From Phycisphaerales bacterium (GTDB lineage Bacteria; Planctomycetota; Phycisphaerae; Phycisphaerales; SM1A02), in assembly GCA_014238965.1 (NCBI GenBank), contig JABAAC010000088.1, positions 1 through 32,251 of the forward strand: DNA of 32,251 nt, read 5' to 3'. How positions within the stretch are numbered: the first letter of the stretch is position 1; each line of letters begins with the position of its first letter. The notes below the pieces were generated by a model that was given only the letters and a program-made list of their open reading frames with translations, ran no database searches and was not told the origin of the DNA. Positions 22,522-31,019 of the stretch are shown here, piece after piece. The translations under genes were made by a program, and so were the position numbers.

Positions 22522-24759
22522 ATGGCAGACAGCCAGATTCATTTTGTAGAACGCGAAGTCGGCGGCCGCATGATGCGGTTCGAGACCGGCCGCGTGGCCA
22601 AACAAGCAAGCGGTTGCGTCATTGCATCGCACGGCGACAGTGTCGTCATGTGTGCGGCAATGCGTGCCAATCCCCGTCCCGGGCTCGACTTCTTCCCCCT
22701 GCAGTGCGACTACCGCGAGCGATTGAGCGCCGGCGGCCGCTTCCCAGGTGGCTTTAGAAAGCGAGAAGGAGCCCCCAACGAGAAAGAAGTCCTGACCATG
22801 CGGATGATCGATCGCCCGATCCGTCCGCTGTTCCCCGAGGGCTTCATCGATGAGTGCCAAATTCAGTGCTGGGCAATGAGCCACGATGGGCAAAACGACA
22901 CCGATGTCATTGCTTGTTCCGGTGCATCAGCTGCGTTGAGTTTGACGGACGCACCATTCGAAGGCCCGGTTGCAACTGTTCGCATCGGTCGCATTCTGAC
23001 CGACGAAGGCTCGCAGTTCATCATCAATCCCACGCATGCTCAAATGGAATACAGCGATCTTGATCTGGTGCTGTCAGGCCACAAGGACGGCGTGAACATG
23101 ATTGAAGTGGGCGCTGCTGAAGTGCCTGACGAAGACGTGCTCGCGGCCATCGAGTTCGGCTACGAGCACGGCTGCAAGCCCATCTTGGAAATGCAAGAAG
23201 AGCTCAAGGCCAAGGTCGGCAAGGACCCAGTCGTCAACTCGTTGAACGTGCCGTCCGATGACGTCATGCAGGAAGTCATCGCTGCATGCGGCGATGAGAT
23301 GGATAAGGCTCGACGTATTCCTGGCAAGGCTGACCGCAGTGCTGCAGTGGACGCCCTTCGTACGAAGGTGCTCGACGAGCACTTCGCAATGCCCCAAGGC
23401 GTCACCTATGACGTGTACAAGGAAGCGGAGAAGCGTGCGGGCATGGCTCGCGAAGCATTCCGCACCTTTGAGAAGAAGACGACGCGTCGTTTGATTGTCG
23501 AAGAAGGCATTCGTGCAGATGGTCGTGGATACGAAGAGATTCGTGGCCTCGACATCGACACGACATTGTTCCCCCGCACGCACGGCAGTTGCTTGTTTCA
23601 GCGTGGCGAAACGCAGAGCATCGTGACATGCGTGCTCGGCACAGCTAAGGCTGAACAAATTGTCGATGGCTTGATGCCTGAGTACGCCAAGAAGTTCTAC
23701 TTGCACTACAACTTCCCGCCATTCTGCGTTGGCGAAGCTGGTCGCATTATGGGCCCGGGTCGGCGTGAAATTGGCCATGGTGCATTGGCCGAACGTTCGT
23801 TGTTGGGCATCCTGCCTGATCTGGACGACTTCGCGTACACCGTGCGTCTTGTCAGTGACATCACCGAATCGAACGGTTCCAGTTCCATGGCTTCTGTCTG
23901 TGGTGGCTGCATGGCGTTGATGGATGCAGGCGTGCCGATCAAGGCGACGTGTGCAGGTATTTCCGTGGGCCGCTTCAGCTCGGGCGACAAGATTGTGCAC
24001 GTCACCGACATCCTCGGCGAAGAAGACTTCTTTGGCGACATGGACTTCAAAATCTGTGGTACTCGCGAAGGCATTACCGGCATTCAGCTGGACCTCAAGG
24101 CCCGTGGCTTGTGGTTCGAAGAGATCAAGTCGATCTTCGCTCAAGCGAACAAGGGACGCATCGAGATCATCGAGAAGATGGAAGCCCACCTTGCCGCACC
24201 TCGCGAGGAAATGAGTCCTTACGCCCCGAAGCTCGTCCAGATCAAGATCGATCCAGACAAGATTGGCAAGCTCATTGGTCCTGGTGGCAAGATGATTCGT
24301 GGCATTTGCGAGCGCACTGGTGCGTCCGTGGACGTCGACGACGACGGCACCGTCACCATTGCTTCCACCGATCAGGCATCTGGAGCACAAGCACTCGCCG
24401 AGGTCGAAGCGGTTGCCGCTGAAATCAAGGTTGGCACCGTGTACGAGGGCAAGGTTGTTTCGACGAAGGACTTCGGTGCCTTTATTGAGATTGCAACCGG
24501 CACCGATGGCATGTGTCACATCTCCGAACTCGATCACGGCTACGTTGCAAACGTGTCTGATGTGGTCTCCATTGGCGATGTTGTCAAGGTCAAGGTCATC
24601 AACGTTGACCCCACGGGCCGTATCAAACTCAGCCGCAAGGCTTTGCTTGAGCCTTCCGACGGCGACGATGGTTCAAAGGGTGATCAGGGCGGCAGTGACG
24701 ACAAAGGCGGCGGAAGCCGCCGGCGTCGCGATGGTCGCAAGCCCGCTGAGGCATCTTGA
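22522..24759 (+). CDS. pnp: Polynucleotide phosphorylase
   Basis: PNPase is a phosphorolytic 3'-5' exoribonuclease central to mRNA decay. The 745-residue protein has the full architecture: RNase PH-1 (residues ~12-145), a helical linker (~235-310), and RNase PH-2 (~320-555) with catalytic motifs GRFSSGDKI and DILGEEDFFGDMDFKICGTREG. A KH domain (~570-630) has the loop IGPGGKMI. An S1 domain (~640-705) has VVSTKDFGAFIEI and GMCHISEL. An acidic/Gly-rich tail ends in a basic patch, making it slightly longer than the ~700-residue norm. ATG 22522 has a ribosome-binding site (AAAGGA). It lies in the rpsO-pnp arrangement with a leader hairpin. Confidence 0.97.
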   Translation: MADSQIHFVEREVGGRMMRFETGRVAKQASGCVIASHGDSVVMCAAMRANPRPGLDFFPLQCDYRERLSAGGRFPGGFRKREGAPNEKEVLTMRMIDRPIRPLFPEGFIDECQIQCWAMSHDGQNDTDVIACSGASAALSLTDAPFEGPVATVRIGRILTDEGSQFIINPTHAQMEYSDLDLVLSGHKDGVNMIEVGAAEVPDEDVLAAIEFGYEHGCKPILEMQEELKAKVGKDPVVNSLNVPSDDVMQEVIAACGDEMDKARRIPGKADRSAAVDALRTKVLDEHFAMPQGVTYDVYKEAEKRAGMAREAFRTFEKKTTRRLIVEEGIRADGRGYEEIRGLDIDTTLFPRTHGSCLFQRGETQSIVTCVLGTAKAEQIVDGLMPEYAKKFYLHYNFPPFCVGEAGRIMGPGRREIGHGALAERSLLGILPDLDDFAYTVRLVSDITESNGSSSMASVCGGCMALMDAGVPIKATCAGISVGRFSSGDKIVHVTDILGEEDFFGDMDFKICGTREGITGIQLDLKARGLWFEEIKSIFAQANKGRIEIIEKMEAHLAAPREEMSPYAPKLVQIKIDPDKIGKLIGPGGKMIRGICERTGASVDVDDDGTVTIASTDQASGAQALAEVEAVAAEIKVGTVYEGKVVSTKDFGAFIEIATGTDGMCHISELDHGYVANVSDVVSIGDVVKVKVINVDPTGRIKLSRKALLEPSDGDDGSKGDQGGSDDKGGGSRRRRDGRKPAEAS

Positions 24760-24780
24760 TCATTTACTGGAGCCATTGCC

Positions 24781-25578
24781 TTGCATTGGTTTGACTTTAG
24801 TTTCGGTGCGGCGATTGCTTTGGCGATCGCCGCACCGATTGCTTTTGTCTGGCTCAGGCGTGCGCGCCGAGCTGAAGAGGAAGCGCGTCGTTCGCAACGA
24901 CTTGCCGAGTTAGGGTCGATGACCGGCGGTTTGGCGCACGAGATCAAGAACCCGCTGTCTACGGTCGGGCTGAATGCCCAACTACTCATCGAAGATCTAC
25001 GCAGTGCGGATCTTGATTCACACGAAGCTGATCGCATGATTCGTCGTGTCGAGACACTGCAGCGTGAGGTCGAACGCCTCGGGGGGATTCTGGGCGATTT
25101 CCTACAGTTCGCCGGTCGCATGAAGCTCGACCCGCAGCCTTGCGATATTGGTGCATTGGTGGAGTCGCTTGGTGACTTTTACAACCCGCAATGTGAACAG
25201 GGGGATGTAATCCTTCGTGTGCAGGTGCCAGAATGTCCAATGCAAGCATTGGTAGAAGATGGGTTGTTCAAGCAAGCTTTGCTCAACCTCATGATCAACG
25301 CTGTGCAGGCTATGCACCAGGGTGGCGGTGAGTTGATGTTGCGGGTGGAGCAAGTCGGGGATCGTGTGCATGTGTACGTCACTGACACTGGGCCGGGTAT
25401 TGCCAAGGCCAAGCAGGATGAGATTTTCCATCCTTATGTCAGTGGGCGACAGGGCGGTACCGGATTGGGCCTTCCTACGGCGCGACGCATTGTTGAAGAA
25501 CACGGCGGTACTTTGTCGCTTTCCAGCGAAGAAGGTAAGGGGACGGCGTTTTTGATTTCGTTGCCTCTGGCGTCCTGA
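24781..25578 (+). CDS. Sensor histidine kinase with minimal N-terminus
   Basis: A 265-residue kinase. One membrane segment (residues ~8-24) precedes a short coiled region, and there is no recognisable sensor domain. The HisKA motif is LAHEIKNPL with phospho-acceptor His53. The ATPase domain has the N box NLMINAVQAM, G1 DTGPGIAKAKQDEIFHPY and G2 GTGLGLPTARRI. It belongs with the NtrB-like HisKA kinases. The start is TTG 24781, 21 bases after pnp with a GGAG site, so it may be cotranscribed with pnp. A response regulator converges on it downstream, a possible partner although oriented the opposite way. Confidence 0.88.
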   Translation: MHWFDFSFGAAIALAIAAPIAFVWLRRARRAEEEARRSQRLAELGSMTGGLAHEIKNPLSTVGLNAQLLIEDLRSADLDSHEADRMIRRVETLQREVERLGGILGDFLQFAGRMKLDPQPCDIGALVESLGDFYNPQCEQGDVILRVQVPECPMQALVEDGLFKQALLNLMINAVQAMHQGGGELMLRVEQVGDRVHVYVTDTGPGIAKAKQDEIFHPYVSGRQGGTGLGLPTARRIVEEHGGTLSLSSEEGKGTAFLISLPLAS

Positions 25579-25673
25579 TCAATTCGGCAGTCGCGAACTG
25601 ATTCTGAACACAGTGCAGGGCGAGCTGCCCACGTGGCCCATTGTGGGGTTCACTGCTTCGCTATTCAAAGGCT

Positions 25674-26270
25674 CTACTCGCCCAGCAGGGTGTCGCTGTC
25701 CACCACGCCTTGGGCGACCTCGACAAGCGCTTTACGTGAGTTGCGAGATTGCTTTTGTAGCATGCGCATGGCTTCAGGCTCGTCGACGCTCTTGCGTTTG
25801 ACGATAATCCACTTGGCCTGTTCAATCACTTTGCGTTGCTCGAGTCGTTCCTTGAGGTCTTCGATTTCGCCATCTAGTTCAAGGTGTGCGAGCCAGCGTG
25901 ACCAAGCGACTTCAACCCCCACGCGGAGTTGATCCCGGCTGACGGGTTTGAGCAGATAGCCAAACACACCGATTTCGCTGCCGACGCTGACGTATTCCGG
26001 ATCAGAGTAGGCCGACAACATCATGACGGGAATCCCAAGATCACCGAAGATCACCGCGGCTGCTGCAAGTCCATCGGTGCCGGGCATGCGAATGTCAAGC
26101 AGCGCCATGTCGGGTTTGTGTGTGCGGCAGAGTTCGATGGCTTGTGCGCCGTCATTTGCCGGGCCCACCACATCGAAGCCCAAATCATCGAGCGCAGCGC
26201 GCATGCCCGTTGCGACGAGATGTTCGTCGTCGGCTATGAGAACCTTGGCTGGATGGGGAGGAATGGACAT
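25674..26270 (-). CDS. Response regulator with ANTAR RNA-binding domain
   Basis: A 198-residue AmiR/NasR-type antitermination regulator. The receiver domain (residues ~8-125) has acidic pocket LIADDE, phospho-acceptor Asp59 in MALLDIRMPG, Ser/Ala in MMLSAY and the switch Lys in YLLKPVS. A linker helix precedes the ANTAR domain (~140-195), with LEQRKVIEQAKWIIVKR and MRMLQKQSRNSRKALVEVAQ. ANTAR domains bind tandem RNA hairpins and prevent transcription termination. It faces the kinase gene. The target RNAs are not identified here. ATG 26270 gives the receiver domain at the expected position. Confidence 0.9.
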   Translation of the reverse strand: MSIPPHPAKVLIADDEHLVATGMRAALDDLGFDVVGPANDGAQAIELCRTHKPDMALLDIRMPGTDGLAAAAVIFGDLGIPVMMLSAYSDPEYVSVGSEIGVFGYLLKPVSRDQLRVGVEVAWSRWLAHLELDGEIEDLKERLEQRKVIEQAKWIIVKRKSVDEPEAMRMLQKQSRNSRKALVEVAQGVVDSDTLLGE

Positions 26271-26575
26271 GAAGGGAAGTCAGGAGTCAATCCGTCTAGG
26301 CAGACGGTAGTGGGTGTGTGAGATGGGGAGTGTAGGGGGTTGGCCGCGGACGGGGGTTTCAATGGTACCTCTCACACCTTCCCCGGCCCGCTATGCCTTA
26401 CAACCATTGGGCAGGTGGGATTTCAGCAGTGAGCCGTTTTTAAACGACACCAATAAAAATCGACACAAGCTGACAGAAGACAGACGAGTGAGCGGAGACC
26501 CAATAAGAGCGTGCTGCCCGTCTATCTGACCCACGAATTCAATCCTCCCTGAGGATCTCACATTGGAGCCTGCCG
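26271..26575. other. Divergent intergenic region with short hairpins
   Basis: A 305-base spacer between the ANTAR regulator and the large GACC gene. It contains a perfect hairpin CCGTCT/AGACGG (26292-26307, 4-base loop) just upstream of the regulator, and an 8-base inverted repeat GTGTGAGA/TCTCACAC (26316-26323 and 26370-26377). The start-proximal part has no strong promoter I can name; a ribosome-binding GGAG precedes 26576. Confidence 0.4.
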
Positions 26576-29500
26576 ATGAACTTCACTCGAACCCTCGCAA
26601 TTGGAACGGTACTCACCGCATCTACCGCCGCTTCGGCTTCCTTTGTGGGGCTGCATCTGGTGGAGCATGCCGTGGATGGGAACGGGACCGTGCCCGGCAC
26701 GACGACTTGGCGGCTTTACGCTGAATTCGACGATCCAAATGATCAAGTCACACGTGTGCATGGCGACTGGCCACTGCCCACGGTCGTCGTCTCGATGGAT
26801 GGTTTCTATCAGAACCCCTTTGGTGGTCCGATGTCGTCGAATATCAACGCAGCGTTCATCGGCATAATGCCAAGCCTCGGATACGACAGTTGGGTCACGA
26901 TTGGCAGCCAGTGGTCGCACGAGAGCGGCACGCTGAATAGCACGAACATCAACTTCTCCTTGTTTGAGACGTTTTATGCCACGCCCGGCATTCTTGGCTT
27001 TGTCAACGGCGAATGGACGCGGTCTCAGGGCGATGCCCTTACGTACGGCACCACGCTGACGGGGTTGCCTAACTACCACGTCCTGCTTGGCCAATTCACA
27101 ACGCCGGGCTATGGCACCAGCACGGCGCCGTGGGGCGTCATGAACCTCAATGGCTACTGGGATGGCTTCCTGTTCAACGGCGGCGGGCCCATTCCATGGA
27201 GCGCAAACGGCGTCAGATTCGGCACTGTTCCAGAAACTGCTGGCGCATGTTGCATCGACGACCAAGCCGGCGCCTACTGTCAGGTGCTGACCGAGTTGGC
27301 CTGCGAACACTTTGGTGGTGAGTGGTACGGTGCTGGCACCCAGTGCACCGACGCAGATATCACCTGCAGTCTGGATCCCGAGGCGGGCGCGTGCTGTTAC
27401 GCCGTTACAGGGGGATCGGCATGTGAAATCCTGACACAGGATCAGTGCAACAAGATGGGCGTCAGCTATTGGTACGGCGCGGGCATCATGTGTGATGATC
27501 CAGATGTCCAGTGCGAAGAAGAGCCGGAAATCGGGGCATGTTGTTACCCGCTGGACGACGGCACGCTTGTTTGTGACGTACTGGGCCTGAAGGACTGCTC
27601 CTTATCCGGGGGCTACTGGTACGGCGCAGGAAGCGTATGCAGTGATCCGTTCGTCGAATGCGACTCATTCAAACTCGGTGCGTGCTGCTTTGAAGATTCC
27701 GACCTCGGTTGGATTTGCAACGAGATGGAAGATTTCAGGTGCGACGACTTCTCCGGTACCTGGTACGGATATGGAAGCCAATGCACTGATCCCGACGTCC
27801 AGTGCGATCCGATTCCAGAAGGTGGCGCGTGCTGTTATGAGAACGCTGCTGAGCAACTGGTCTGCGATGAGATGATCGAAGTGGACTGTGACACGCTCGG
27901 TGGCTATTGGTATGGCTCGGGCACCCTTTGCAGCGATCCCTTCGTCGAGTGCGAAGTGTCTCAAGTCGGCGCCTGCTGCATTGAAGAGGGGCAGGGCTCG
28001 GGCTACTGGTTCTGCATCGAGATCACTGAGGATGCGTGCGTGGATCAGCTCGGCATCTGGTACGGCGTGGGATCGCTCTGCAGCGATGACGACGTCGCCT
28101 GCCAGCCCACAGCGGACTGCGTTGCCATTCCCGGCAGTGAGTGTGCCCGCGCACCGCAGTACGACGACCCCGCCTACCAGATCTTCGGTAATGGCGAAGT
28201 AGCGGTGCAGACAGCCGCACCAAACGTCACTGGCGGCCGCATGGTGACTGTGTTCGACCTGACCAACATCAGTGCAGCGCCACTGAACGCTGACGTCCCA
28301 ATCAACCGCTACGCGCATGCCAATTGGGATGTCCAGCACATCGGCGCTGTTCTTGGCTTGGCACTGGATGAGGCGGGCAACATCTTCGTGTCCGCATCAC
28401 AGACGTGGAATGCCGATTGGTCCGGCCCCGCCGGCTGGGGCGCCGTGTACCGCATCGACAGCAACACGGCTGCAGTCTCCACGTTCGCCGTGCTGCCGAC
28501 GATGAACACCAGTCTCGGCTCGATTACGTATGACTGCGAACGAAGTCAGTTCTTCGTCAGCAACTTCGAGGACGGGCTCATCTACCGGCTCGACTACGCA
28601 ACAGGTTCCATCCTGGACACGTTCGATCATGGCACGCCATGGTCAGGCGATCCCGGCCCTGTGGCGTTGGGCGATCGTCCCTTCGCCGTCGAGGTCAATG
28701 GTGACCGCCTCTATTACAGCTTGTGGAATGCAGACATCAACAATCCGTCCAACACGCCCAACCAGATTTGGTCCGTGCGGCTTGACTCAGCCGGCCGGCC
28801 CGACGCGGGCACCGAGCAGTTGGAAATCAACCTGCCCGAGTATGACGGTGGGAACTACTCATCCCCCGTGGCGGACTTGGACTTCACTCCAGCGGGCACC
28901 ATGATCCTGGGCGAGCGATCGCAGGCGGGTATCACAAACATGTCCGCGCACCGAGCACGTGTTCTTGAATACGAGTGTCTCGGCAGCGGATGGGCCCTCA
29001 CGTCGAACATCTTCACGCTTGGCGAATGGCCTGAGTCCGCCGCTGGCGGTGTCGACGGTACAGAGTCGAACGTGTGGGCTTCGGCCGACGGCATGCACAT
29101 CGCTGTGCCAGATGCCCTCTACGGCTTCCAAGGTCTTCCCCTCACGGGTGGGTCGATCGTGGACAGTTGGCTCATTGACTACAACGGCAACTTGTCCCTG
29201 CAGGACAAGACTTTGCTTGGCGACTTGGTCATAGCCCCTGAAGTGGATGGCAGTGGGGCCGAGCCGGATTGTCCGACCATCGCGGCCTCTAGCATCATCT
29301 GTGTGACGGCTGGACCACCAGCTCACTACGCGATCGATTTCAGCATCAGCAACGTGGATACCTTGGACACCATCACCGGCGTCACAATGAACGTGCCATC
29401 GCTGTACTCATTGTCACCTGACAACGTGTCATTGAGTCTTGCCCCGAACGCCGTCACCACTTTCTCTACCGTGTTGTCGGGCGGCACACCCGGCACGATG

Positions 29501-29767
29501 TTCTGCATCGATATGGAAGTGCAGTTTGCAAGCGGTGCTTCTTGTGTAGCGCAAGTGTGCTTCGCCCTCCCGAACTGCATCGAATTCCCCCCTGGTGACT
29601 TCAATGGCGACACCATCGTGAATGTCGACGACCTGATGATCCTGATTGGCATGTGGGGTGAGGTGTGTGATGGAGTCGACAACGACTGCATCATCGTTGA
29701 CGCGGATCAGAGCGGCATCGTTGACATGGGCGATCTGTTGATCGTGCTGGAGAACTGGGCACTCTGA
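26576..29767 (+). CDS. Large secreted protein: six GACC modules, probable beta-propeller, dockerin pair
   Basis: This 1063-residue exported protein starts with a signal peptide (residues 1-21, ending TAASAS). Residues ~22-220 form a beta-rich, Trp/Gly/Asn-rich N-terminal domain I do not recognise. Six tandem Cys-rich modules (223-509) follow, each GACC...C...C...WYG-G...C...C. Residues ~530-900 have repeated strand-turn wording (VLGLALDEAGNIFVSAS, SITYDCERSQFFVSNFEDG, DLDFTPAGTMILGER), consistent with a SMP-30-like beta-propeller. An Ig-like cysteine-containing region (~905-1000) precedes a dockerin pair (DFNGDTIVNVDD, DADQSGIVDMGD). It may bind or present ligands at the cell surface; partner cohesins are not in view. 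Confidence 0.8.
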   Translation: MNFTRTLAIGTVLTASTAASASFVGLHLVEHAVDGNGTVPGTTTWRLYAEFDDPNDQVTRVHGDWPLPTVVVSMDGFYQNPFGGPMSSNINAAFIGIMPSLGYDSWVTIGSQWSHESGTLNSTNINFSLFETFYATPGILGFVNGEWTRSQGDALTYGTTLTGLPNYHVLLGQFTTPGYGTSTAPWGVMNLNGYWDGFLFNGGGPIPWSANGVRFGTVPETAGACCIDDQAGAYCQVLTELACEHFGGEWYGAGTQCTDADITCSLDPEAGACCYAVTGGSACEILTQDQCNKMGVSYWYGAGIMCDDPDVQCEEEPEIGACCYPLDDGTLVCDVLGLKDCSLSGGYWYGAGSVCSDPFVECDSFKLGACCFEDSDLGWICNEMEDFRCDDFSGTWYGYGSQCTDPDVQCDPIPEGGACCYENAAEQLVCDEMIEVDCDTLGGYWYGSGTLCSDPFVECEVSQVGACCIEEGQGSGYWFCIEITEDACVDQLGIWYGVGSLCSDDDVACQPTADCVAIPGSECARAPQYDDPAYQIFGNGEVAVQTAAPNVTGGRMVTVFDLTNISAAPLNADVPINRYAHANWDVQHIGAVLGLALDEAGNIFVSASQTWNADWSGPAGWGAVYRIDSNTAAVSTFAVLPTMNTSLGSITYDCERSQFFVSNFEDGLIYRLDYATGSILDTFDHGTPWSGDPGPVALGDRPFAVEVNGDRLYYSLWNADINNPSNTPNQIWSVRLDSAGRPDAGTEQLEINLPEYDGGNYSSPVADLDFTPAGTMILGERSQAGITNMSAHRARVLEYECLGSGWALTSNIFTLGEWPESAAGGVDGTESNVWASADGMHIAVPDALYGFQGLPLTGGSIVDSWLIDYNGNLSLQDKTLLGDLVIAPEVDGSGAEPDCPTIAASSIICVTAGPPAHYAIDFSISNVDTLDTITGVTMNVPSLYSLSPDNVSLSLAPNAVTTFSTVLSGGTPGTMFCIDMEVQFASGASCVAQVCFALPNCIEFPPGDFNGDTIVNVDDLMILIGMWGEVCDGVDNDCIIVDADQSGIVDMGDLLIVLENWAL
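27242..28102 (+). repeat. Six tandem GACC cysteine modules (coding repeat)
   Basis: Six copies of a ~48-residue unit inside the large secreted protein. Each has CC, three interior cysteines and a final cysteine, with an invariant WYG(A/Y/S/V)G element before a C-(S/T/D)D motif. Copies differ in spacing of the second cysteine, so they are diverged tandem duplications rather than recent copies. Confidence 0.85.
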
Positions 29768-29791
29768 GTAACGTTGGCCAGACACCAATTA

Positions 29792-29819
29792 CAGGCTGCC
29801 GGCAATCGCTGGCAGCCTG
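29792..29819. terminator. Bidirectional terminator between the large secreted gene and topo VI
   Basis: CAGGCTGCC (29792-29800) and GGCAGCCTG (29811-29819) form a perfect 9-base-pair stem with a 10-base loop. T-rich sequence follows on the plus strand (TTCATTT). Genes converge here. Confidence 0.7.
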
Positions 29820-29855
29820 TTCATTTGGAAGAGTGCTAGGCACATCGCTCTGCGC

Positions 29856-31019
29856 TCAGTCCAGAAAGTCCCTTGCCTTGAGCCGCTCAGGCACGTACAC
29901 CTCGGTTACATAGGAGATGTCCTTTGTGATAAGCGATTCAACTTCCATCTTAAAGCCATTGCTCAGGAGCTTCTTAATTTCCTTCTGCCACGGACGCTTG
30001 TCCTTGAACCACGGATAGTCGGCAATCTGCCGGGCGCGGGTGACATCACGATCGTTCAAGGCAATGCGCACATCTGCTGACAAGTCACAGCGGTCATAAT
30101 CGTCCGCGCGAATGCCCATGAACTTCGCATCTGGAATCGCCATACGTTCGCTCTCGAAGGCGAGATTGATCGACCCTTGCTTGATTACGCTGTAGATGTA
30201 GTGCCCCCAAGGGTCGCAGTCCAATAGGCAATACACGGGCAGCCCGAGTTCCTTGTTGAGCCGATGCAGCAGACGACGTACTCCACGGGGGGGCTGCCCC
30301 GATCCTTCCGTGAGAATACAATTGTGCTTCTCCCAGAAGCGGTCTTCGTTGAATCGACTCCATACGGTGTCCTTCTCGACGTGCAGCACGAATTTTGCAT
30401 CGCACTTTTTGAACTGCATCACACTGGGCTCACAGATGCTCGGAATCGCGTAGCCACCAGTACCCATGCGGCGACAGTCAATTTCATCGCCATTGTCCTC
30501 AACTGTGATATTGCCAACCATAGTGCCGCGTTTCTTTGCAAACACGTGCAACTCTTCTCTCAATCCACCAAGTCCAACTTCGAGATCTTCGAGCACCGTG
30601 TCAGATTCAGTCTGCTCGTTAAATGTCTTTTCCTTCGTGCCCTCGATTGTGTGCAGTGACATGTAGTACATGCCACGAAGGCTGAGCGTCTTCTGTGCTT
30701 GGATCAAATCTTTGCAGCCTTTGGCAAGCAGCAACGTTTGCATGAACTTCCTTGCCTGGCTAACGTTGAACAGTTCACGACTCTGTGTAGCGTCACCCAT
30801 CTCCAGAATGCGCTTGCGCTTATTCCAATTCATATTGGACACAGTGCGAAGGGGGATGTCGACGCTCGGATCGCGGCCCTTTAAGCCATCCTTGGTCACA
30901 TCATCAGCCAGTTGCTCGATTGATGCAATCGTCTCTGCGTCTCGCTTGCGACTGACTGGACCGACCCGCTTGGCGCGTTTCTTTGTCGTAGCCTTCTTTG
31001 TTGTTTTTTTCTTGGCCAT
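29856..31019 (-). CDS. top6A: DNA topoisomerase VI subunit A (Spo11-like)
   Basis: Subunit A is the DNA-cleaving half of the type IIB topoisomerase, related to eukaryotic Spo11. The 387-residue protein has a lysine-rich N-terminal tail. The 5Y-CAP domain carries the catalytic tyrosine in LSLRGMYYMS (Tyr118/119; the second is the likely nucleophile). The Toprim domain has the Glu of CILTEGSG and the D-x-D of YCLLDCDPWGHYIYS, which bind Mg2+. The gene follows subunit B with a one-base overlap (TGATG), so translation is coupled. Length is near the archaeal norm. Topo VI is mostly archaeal and plant; bacterial copies are sporadic. I am confident of the family. Confidence 0.95.
   Translation of the reverse strand: MAKKKTTKKATTKKRAKRVGPVSRKRDAETIASIEQLADDVTKDGLKGRDPSVDIPLRTVSNMNWNKRKRILEMGDATQSRELFNVSQARKFMQTLLLAKGCKDLIQAQKTLSLRGMYYMSLHTIEGTKEKTFNEQTESDTVLEDLEVGLGGLREELHVFAKKRGTMVGNITVEDNGDEIDCRRMGTGGYAIPSICEPSVMQFKKCDAKFVLHVEKDTVWSRFNEDRFWEKHNCILTEGSGQPPRGVRRLLHRLNKELGLPVYCLLDCDPWGHYIYSVIKQGSINLAFESERMAIPDAKFMGIRADDYDRCDLSADVRIALNDRDVTRARQIADYPWFKDKRPWQKEIKKLLSNGFKMEVESLITKDISYVTEVYVPERLKARDFLD

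Noticed and set aside
23074-24537. 487-codon open frame on the minus strand opposite pnp
   Set aside because: It lies entirely antisense to an unmistakable pnp, has low-complexity His/Arg/Leu-rich wording and no family resemblance. It is a shadow of codon bias.
27242-28102. Tandem repeats as a CRISPR or DNA-level repeat array
   Set aside because: The repeats are protein-coding, diverged, in frame and ~48 residues each, with no conserved DNA repeat or spacer structure.
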